Assembly: GCA_964369235.1 (NCBI GenBank)
Contig: CAYJEQ010000030.1
Coordinates: forward strand, 1-28,279
Reading direction: 5' to 3'
DNA length: 28,279 nt
Source of the DNA: CAYJEQ01 sp964369235
GTDB taxonomy: Bacteria > Bacillota > Clostridia > Oscillospirales > Ruminococcaceae
Positions within the stretch are counted from its first letter, which is position 1; the number at the start of each line of letters is the position of its first letter. Position numbers and translations under genes: made by a program. The notes beneath the pieces are model-generated. The model was given only the letters and a program-made list of their open reading frames with translations, had not been told where the DNA came from and ran no database searches. Shown here piece after piece: positions 23,671-28,279 of this stretch.

Positions 23671-23699
23671 AAAAACCCGTGAGTTACTCACGGGTTTTT
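23671..23699. terminator. Terminator between hup and rqcP
   Basis: AAAAACCCGTGAG-TTA-CTCACGGGTTTTT is a perfect 13-bp stem with T-runs on both strands; on the - strand it follows hup. Confidence 0.92.
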
Positions 23700-23726
23700 A
23701 GTTAGTAATTATATGTTACAAATCAA

Positions 23727-24002
23727 TTACTGAGAAACTGCATCTTTAAGAGCCTTACCAGCTTTAAAGGATGGAGCTTTAGAAGCAGCAATTTCAATTG
23801 GCTCCTTAGTCTTAGGGTTGATACCTGTTCTAGCAGCTCTTTCTCTTACTTCAAAAGTACCAAAGCCTACAAGGGAAACCTTATCGCCACTTGCTAGAGC
23901 TTCTGTGATAGAAGCTAGCACTGCAGATAGAGCAGCTTCGCTATCCTTCTTATTTAGCTGGGACTTCGCGGAAATAGAATTGATTAATTCAGATTTTGTC
24001 AT
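23727..24002 (-). CDS. hup: HU-family DNA-binding protein
   Basis: This 91-residue HU protein is the abundant nucleoid protein that bends DNA as a dimer. Hallmarks are the MTKSELINSI N-terminus, the GFGTFEVRERAARTGINPKT segment containing the DNA-intercalating proline of the beta arm, and the PSFKAGKALKDAV C-terminus. I set the start at 24002, since GGAGG lies 8 nt upstream and the N-terminus then matches the family; a TTG five codons earlier would overlap the ribosome-binding site. It is preceded by mazG with a 21-nt gap and followed by a strong terminator, so it ends the main spoVB-mazG-hup transcript. Confidence 0.97.
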   Translation of the reverse strand: MTKSELINSISAKSQLNKKDSEAALSAVLASITEALASGDKVSLVGFGTFEVRERAARTGINPKTKEPIEIAASKAPSFKAGKALKDAVSQ

Positions 24003-24023
24003 TTTAATAACCTCCAAAAATTT

Positions 24024-24821
24024 TTACTTCTCTTTAATTTCTTTCCAAAGCTCATCTAACTGGTGAATGTCTGAGGACTTCATATCAATATTCCTACTGA
24101 TTGCCAGTGATTCAACCTTTTGAAATCTATTTATAAACTTATCACAGGATTTAGTCAGTGCTTCTTCACTGTCTACACCTATAAATCTGGATATGTTTAC
24201 AATTGAAAATAATAGATCCCCTAATTCTTCTTTTATATTTTCTTTGTCATCATTAAGGATGGCTGTTTCTAGCTCTTTGATTTCGCTCAGAAAATCCTTC
24301 ATAGCCCACTGAAGATCAGGGTAATCAAATCCTGATTTTGCAGCACGCTTCTGGACTTTTTCGCTACGCATTAGGGCAGGTAGGGCAGTGGGGACACTAA
24401 TAAGAGTGTCTGTATAAGTCTCTTGACCTTTTTCACTACGCTTAATCTTTTCCCAATTATCTAAAACTTCACTAGATGTCTTTGCATCATTGTCAGAAAA
24501 TATATGGGGATGTCTGTGTATTAGTTTTTTGCAGATACCATCAGTAACATTATCAAAGTCAAATCCACCATTGTCCTTTGAAATCTTAGCATGGAATACA
24601 ACTTGTAGTAATAAATCTCCAAGCTCCTCACATAGTAAAACTTCATCAGCAAGATCTATTGCTTCGATAACCTCATAAGCTTCTTCCAGCAGATTTTTTC
24701 TTATAGAGATATGGGTTTGTTCAATATCCCAAGGGCAACCTGTTTCACTTCTTAAAATATTCATAATATTTAGAAGATCCTCGCAGTTATAATTCTCTTT
24801 AAAGTTAAAATCTCTTGTCAT
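24024..24821 (-). CDS. mazG: MazG nucleoside triphosphate pyrophosphohydrolase (YabN-like)
   Basis: This 265-residue protein has two tandem MazG domains, which hydrolyse NTPs and damaged dNTPs to monophosphates plus pyrophosphate. The first (about residues 15-110) shows LRSETGCPWD, EEAYEVIEAID and EELGDLLLQVVFHAKI. The second (about 150-235) shows KEELGDLLFSIVNISR, whose acidic residues bind Mg2+. The YabN of Bacillus carries an extra N-terminal tetrapyrrole methylase domain that is absent here. I chose the ATG at 24821 with AAGGAG 7 nt upstream; an earlier start adds 13 unrelated residues. It lies between the spoVB-like gene and hup. Confidence 0.95.
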   Translation of the reverse strand: MTRDFNFKENYNCEDLLNIMNILRSETGCPWDIEQTHISIRKNLLEEAYEVIEAIDLADEVLLCEELGDLLLQVVFHAKISKDNGGFDFDNVTDGICKKLIHRHPHIFSDNDAKTSSEVLDNWEKIKRSEKGQETYTDTLISVPTALPALMRSEKVQKRAAKSGFDYPDLQWAMKDFLSEIKELETAILNDDKENIKEELGDLLFSIVNISRFIGVDSEEALTKSCDKFINRFQKVESLAISRNIDMKSSDIHQLDELWKEIKEK

Positions 24822-24922
24822 GTAAAGCTCCTTAGCTGTTTGTATTAGATGGTTTAGCAAAAAGAATACTTTTAATATTTTACCCTATATTAAGGCTTTT
24901 TTCAAGTGAAAATGAACTTTTT

Positions 24923-26599
24923 TTATTTTTTTGTGATATTCATTAATTCCACCAAAGAAATACTACCTGTCAATATGGTAAAACTTACATAAATTATCCC
25001 TCCAACAGCCATACTAAGGGTTAAAATCAAGTATTTTCCACCAAAATCACCTAAGAAATTAAGCACTAACCATGCTGATAAACCACAACAAAGTGCAGAA
25101 AAAAGGGGTTTTATTAAGATTTTTGTAAAACTAAATTTAACATTCAGCACTTTTACCAAAGAAATATAGCTAAGAATAAATGCGATTATTCCCGAAATGG
25201 TACTAGAAATTGCAGCCCCAGCTATGTTTAATAGAGGTAGTGACATTAAAGTGATATTTAATAGATATTTAATAATCGAGGTTATAACCATTATTTTAAT
25301 AGGCAGGAGAAATTTACCCTTGCCCTGTAGGGTGCTGGTTAATGGTATGGTAAGTGAGGTAAATATCATACCAATAGATAGATAGGAGAGTATATTGGCA
25401 GCTATCATAGCCTCTAATTGTCTATGGGGGAAAATTAATGCTAGTGCGTCTTTTGCAACTACTGCCATACCTATACCACAGGGGAAGGCAATTATGGCTG
25501 TGTAACTAATTATAGTTTCTATTGTGGATTTTAACCTATCTTTTGATAAAATACTACTGCTACTAGCTATTAATGGTAGGGTGTTTATACCAATTGCAGC
25601 AGTTAGTGAGGGGATTATTCCTGCTATGGACAAAGCCATACCAGAATATGTACCATATAGATAATTGGGTAGAGCCTCTAGGGAATACCCCTGATCAATT
25701 ACCTGTGAGAAAATACTAGAATATACACTACTATACTGATTTACCGACTTGGTTAAATAAGGCTGGATTGTGGATAGATCAATTAGAGTATGTAGACTAC
25801 CCATAAGGGCAGTAATGGTTGCTGGAAGGATAATCTTCCATAGCTTAGCATTATAACTGACTTTAGGGTAATTAGAGGTATTTATGGTGGCTGTTTTTCT
25901 CGGTAGTTTTTTACCACTATATATAATGAGATAGAACACACCTAAAAGTAAACTAAGGGAAATCCCATATACAGCAAACTTTGCAGCTTCAATAAGTATA
26001 AGGCTACGAGCATGACTATTACTACTAGGTATAATGCCTTTAATGGTAGCAGTAAGAGTGTATTCTTCTGTAAGTCTGTGTATGGTTATTAGCGCAAAGC
26101 TATAGCCAGCTAACAGCCTTACAATAGCTTCTAATATCTGAGATATGCCAGTTGGGGACATGTTTTTCTGTCCTTCATAGTAACCTCTAAAAATAGCAGT
26201 AATAAAGCAAAGTCCTATAGCTGGGGAAACTGCTTTTATAATATCACAAGCAATATCATTGCCAATAAAATTTGCAATAGTAGGTGCTAAATAATAAATT
26301 AAAAAAGAAAAAACAAAACCAATGCTAACAAACTGAAATAAGGAAGAAACTAGCAGTTTATGTCTAGTAATAGGATTTTTAATCTCGGCAACAGTTTTAG
26401 ATACAGCTATAGTAATTCCACCTAAAGCAATGGCGCTTACAGGTGCAAAAATACTGTAGCCACTCATAAAGTATCCCATGCCTTCAGCGCCAAGAATACC
26501 AGCTAATGGGATCTTAAAAAAAGCTCCTAGTATTTTTACAATAATGGTGGAGGTCATTAAAACAGCAGTGCCTTGTAGAAAATCTTTTGAATTATCCAT
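24923..26599 (-). CDS. SpoVB/YabM-like MOP-superfamily flippase
   Basis: This 558-residue membrane protein with about 14 TM segments belongs to the polysaccharide/lipid II flippase group of the MOP superfamily (SpoVB, MurJ-like, YabM). The N-terminus (DFLQGTAVLMTSTIIVKILGAFFKIPLAGILGAEGMG) and RGYYEGQKNMSPTGISQILE are family signatures. SpoVB members act in spore cortex peptidoglycan synthesis. The yab-like neighbourhood (mazG, rqcP) fits YabM, so I do not force the spoVB symbol. The start is taken at the ATG 26599 with AAAGG 12 nt upstream; a TTG four codons earlier would sit on the ribosome-binding site. It is the first gene of the - strand cluster; no convincing promoter was found. Confidence 0.9.
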   Translation of the reverse strand: MDNSKDFLQGTAVLMTSTIIVKILGAFFKIPLAGILGAEGMGYFMSGYSIFAPVSAIALGGITIAVSKTVAEIKNPITRHKLLVSSLFQFVSIGFVFSFLIYYLAPTIANFIGNDIACDIIKAVSPAIGLCFITAIFRGYYEGQKNMSPTGISQILEAIVRLLAGYSFALITIHRLTEEYTLTATIKGIIPSSNSHARSLILIEAAKFAVYGISLSLLLGVFYLIIYSGKKLPRKTATINTSNYPKVSYNAKLWKIILPATITALMGSLHTLIDLSTIQPYLTKSVNQYSSVYSSIFSQVIDQGYSLEALPNYLYGTYSGMALSIAGIIPSLTAAIGINTLPLIASSSSILSKDRLKSTIETIISYTAIIAFPCGIGMAVVAKDALALIFPHRQLEAMIAANILSYLSIGMIFTSLTIPLTSTLQGKGKFLLPIKIMVITSIIKYLLNITLMSLPLLNIAGAAISSTISGIIAFILSYISLVKVLNVKFSFTKILIKPLFSALCCGLSAWLVLNFLGDFGGKYLILTLSMAVGGIIYVSFTILTGSISLVELMNITKK

Positions 26600-26684
26600 A
26601 AATGTGACCAACCTTTCTTAAAAGCACAAAAGAACCATAAAGAATGGCCATATTTGTGATGTGTTTTCTGTTTTAGTTTTCCTT

Positions 26685-26699
26685 GAGGCAAAAAGCCTC
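26685..26699. other. Short GC hairpin in the spoVB-rlmL intergenic region
   Basis: GAGGC-AAAAA-GCCTC lies in the 440-bp gap (26600-27039) between the divergent flippase and methyltransferase genes. No credible ORF exists in this gap. Besides this hairpin it holds a promoter (26812) and a structured leader (26892-27013). Confidence 0.4.
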
Positions 26700-26811
26700 T
26701 ATTAATACTTTTTATAGGTGATTAGCAGTGATTTTACAGTGAAAATGATACTGGGAAAATAATCTTTTAGCAAGTTTGCAAAGTCCTCTAGTAAATTTTT
26801 TAAAATTGTGG

Positions 26812-26817
26812 TACAAT
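26812..26817 (+). promoter_or_regulatory. Extended -10 promoter for the rlmL-like gene
   Basis: TGG-TACAAT is an extended -10 element with no good -35 box, consistent with extended -10 dependence. It would give a leader of about 215 nt before the methyltransferase start. Confidence 0.5.
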
Positions 26818-26891
26818 GGTGCAGGATATATACTAAACTCATTGTGTCTATAGAAAAATAGATGTATTAATATAAGTATATAAAAATAAGG

Positions 26892-27013
26892 CTCTATTAA
26901 TGCAATATAATTAAATATTCCATGTAATAGAGTAAACACTGAGAAAAAACAAGATCGGAAACGAGATTTCCACCAGCTTAATCTAAAGTTAATGATAACA
27001 TTAGATTAAGCTG
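26892..27013 (+). ncRNA. Structured 5' leader of the rlmL-like gene
   Basis: Three successive perfect stems lie in the leader: CTCTATTA / TAATAGAG (26892-26932), GGAAA / TTTCC (26957-26971), and CAGCTTAATCTAA / TTAGATTAAGCTG (26974-27013, 13 bp, 14-nt loop). The last ends about 8 nt before the Shine-Dalgarno and has no T-tract, so it is not a plain terminator. No named riboswitch or RNase P core (GAGGAAAGTCC) is visible. Confidence 0.45.
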
Positions 27014-27039
27014 CTCACCATGAAAGGATGGTCATAAAA

Positions 27040-28158
27040 ATGTCCACATTTAAAATTTGTTGTCCTTGTTTATTTGGACTTGAGAGTGTACTAAGCTCTG
27101 AAGTTAAGCGAATGGGAGGACAGAATGTAGTTGTAACCGACGGTAAGGTTATATTTGAAGGCGATGAAAGAATGGTTGCTGCTGCAAATATCTGCCTGCG
27201 TACAGCAGAAAGAGTTTTAATAGTAGTAGGTAGCTTTACAGCAACAAGCTTTACAGAGCTTTTTGACAATGTACAGGCACTACCTTTTGAAGATTATATC
27301 GGTAGCAGAGATGCCTTCCCAGTAAAGGGATGGTCACTAAACTCAAAACTACACAGTATACCAGACTGCCAGTCTATTATTAAAAAAGCAGTAGTAAAAA
27401 GACTAGGGGATGTGTATGGCAAAAGCTGGTTTGAGGAAACAGGCTCTGTTCATCAGATTCAGTTTTCCATCCATAAAGATAATGTAATGGTAATGCTAGA
27501 TACCTCTGGAGTGGGGCTACATAAGAGAGGTTACCGTAAGGAGTCTAACTCTGCGCCTATTAAAGAAACTTTAGCAGCAGGTATTATTGACTTTGCTAGA
27601 GTTCGTCAGGATACAGTGATTTACGATCCATTCTGTGGCTCAGGAACATTTTTAATAGAAGGTGCAATGCACGGGCTGAAAATTGCACCAGGTATGCGTA
27701 GAAGATTTGCAGCAGAAAACTGGGGACTAATACCAAAGGGTACTTGGGAACAGGTGAGAAAAGAAGCTTTAGAGAATGTTCGTAGAGAGGGTAAACTAAT
27801 ATCCTATGGATATGATATTGACTCTGAATCTGTGGCACTATCTAAAGATAATGCAGTTAAGTCTGGGGTAGGAATGCGTGTTAGAACAATGCGTGCAGAT
27901 GTTAAGGACTTTATGCCTGTAGCAGGTAATTCTGTAGTTATCTGTAACCCACCATATGGTGAAAGAATGCTGGAGATACAGGAAGCAGAAGAAATTTACA
28001 AAACAATGGGTGAGGTATATAGCAAGGAGCCATCTATTCCTTGGTATGTAATATCTCCACATGAAGATTTTGAAAGATTATTCGGTAAAAAAGCAGATAA
28101 AAGAAGAAAGCTATATAATGGTATGATTAAATGCCAGCTATTTATGTATTTTAAGTAG
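27040..28158 (+). CDS. THUMP-domain rRNA methyltransferase, RlmL/YpsC-type
   Basis: This is a 372-residue SAM-dependent N2-guanine methyltransferase resembling the N-terminal part of RlmL (m2G2445 of 23S rRNA) and Bacillus YpsC. A ferredoxin-like/THUMP RNA-binding region covers about residues 1-155. LHKRGYR (160-166) links to the Rossmann catalytic domain, with SAM motif DPFCGSGTFLIE (196-207) and catalytic motif IV NPPYGER (303-309). It lacks the second methyltransferase domain of E. coli RlmKL. The start at 27040 follows GAAAGGA by 11 nt; an ATG four codons earlier abuts the ribosome-binding site. A long structured leader precedes it and a large hairpin follows. Confidence 0.92.
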   Translation: MSTFKICCPCLFGLESVLSSEVKRMGGQNVVVTDGKVIFEGDERMVAAANICLRTAERVLIVVGSFTATSFTELFDNVQALPFEDYIGSRDAFPVKGWSLNSKLHSIPDCQSIIKKAVVKRLGDVYGKSWFEETGSVHQIQFSIHKDNVMVMLDTSGVGLHKRGYRKESNSAPIKETLAAGIIDFARVRQDTVIYDPFCGSGTFLIEGAMHGLKIAPGMRRRFAAENWGLIPKGTWEQVRKEALENVRREGKLISYGYDIDSESVALSKDNAVKSGVGMRVRTMRADVKDFMPVAGNSVVICNPPYGERMLEIQEAEEIYKTMGEVYSKEPSIPWYVISPHEDFERLFGKKADKRRKLYNGMIKCQLFMYFK

Positions 28159-28193
28159 AATATTTATAGTTAATAAAAAATTTATATATGAGT

Positions 28194-28240
28194 TATTGGG
28201 GTACTATTCTTCTCATAAAGAGAGGAGAAGTGCCCCAATA
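28194..28240 (+). terminator. Large hairpin after the rlmL-like gene
   Basis: TATTGGGGTACT... pairs with ...AGTGCCCCAATA through a stem of about 21 bp with one mismatch and G-U pairs, loop ATAAA. It probably ends the transcript, although the T-tract is weak (ATAATTTT). Its outer stem TTGGGGTACT matches that of the 23181 element. Confidence 0.65.
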
Positions 28241-28279
28241 TAATTTTACACTAAAGTATAATAGAGAATCTAAAAAAGC

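Noticed and set aside
26712..26939. A 75-codon open frame on the - strand in the spoVB-rlmL gap
   Set aside because: No ribosome-binding site, low-complexity composition, and it runs antisense through the structured rlmL leader and promoter.
26820..27039. RNase P RNA (rnpB) upstream of the ypsC/rlmL-like gene, by Bacillus synteny
   Set aside because: The universal GAGGAAAGTCC segment and other core motifs are missing, and the region is too short.

Overview
The window looks like the chromosome of an AT-rich, anaerobic, endospore-forming Firmicute of the class Clostridia. The evidence is SpoIVA and a SipL-type protein, a SpoVB/YabM - MazG/YabN - HU - RqcP/YabO cluster matching the Bacillus yab region, and many 4Fe-4S oxidoreductases. 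Ribosome-binding sites are mostly AGAAAGG(A) placed 11-13 nt before the start, and leucine codon CTA is common throughout. I see no transposase, prophage or CRISPR array. Small repeats and a partial tRNA duplication are the only marks of mobility. Species cannot be named from this sequence.

Layout: 1-3.8 kb holds a small membrane protein, an M28 peptidase (- strand), and a DHA3-type MFS exporter followed by a small unknown gene. 3.8-5.9 kb is a divergent LysR regulator / YeiH-family sulfite or sulfate exporter pair. 5.96-9.04 kb is a sipL-spoIVA sporulation operon on the - strand. 9.2-9.5 kb has tRNA-Pro(UGG), its terminator, and a displaced copy of the tRNA 3' end with a second terminator.

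9.6-21.4 kb is the metabolic core. A LysR gene is divergent from an operon of three genes: an AprA/fumarate-reductase-type flavoprotein, a fusion of an AprB-like 2x[4Fe-4S] ferredoxin with a ferredoxin-reductase-type FAD/NAD module, and an OFA-family MFS transporter. A second operon follows. It encodes a cytoplasmic molybdopterin (bis-MGD) oxidoreductase without a Tat signal, a four-cluster DmsB-like protein, a TorD-chaperone/AsrA fusion, and AsrB. The siroheme subunit AsrC is absent. I read both operons as NAD(P)H-fed soluble reductases. The flavoprotein draws through its FNR-fused ferredoxin and the Mo enzyme through AsrB, AsrA and the polyferredoxin. Together they would use an imported, probably carboxylate, electron acceptor. 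The substrates are unknown; dehydroxylation of an aromatic acid or chemistry on a sulfur oxyanion or sulfonate are candidates.

21.4-28.3 kb holds an EAL c-di-GMP phosphodiesterase with its own strong promoter, then rqcP, hup, mazG and a spoVB-like flippase on the - strand. It ends with an RlmL/YpsC-type rRNA methyltransferase behind a long structured leader. Perfect hairpin terminators separate nearly every unit. The most noteworthy items are the Mo enzyme-AsrAB module with its TorD-AsrA fusion, the AprB-FNR fusion operon, the tRNA-Pro 3'-end duplication, a repeat that supplies the C-terminus of the first gene, and the rlmL leader.
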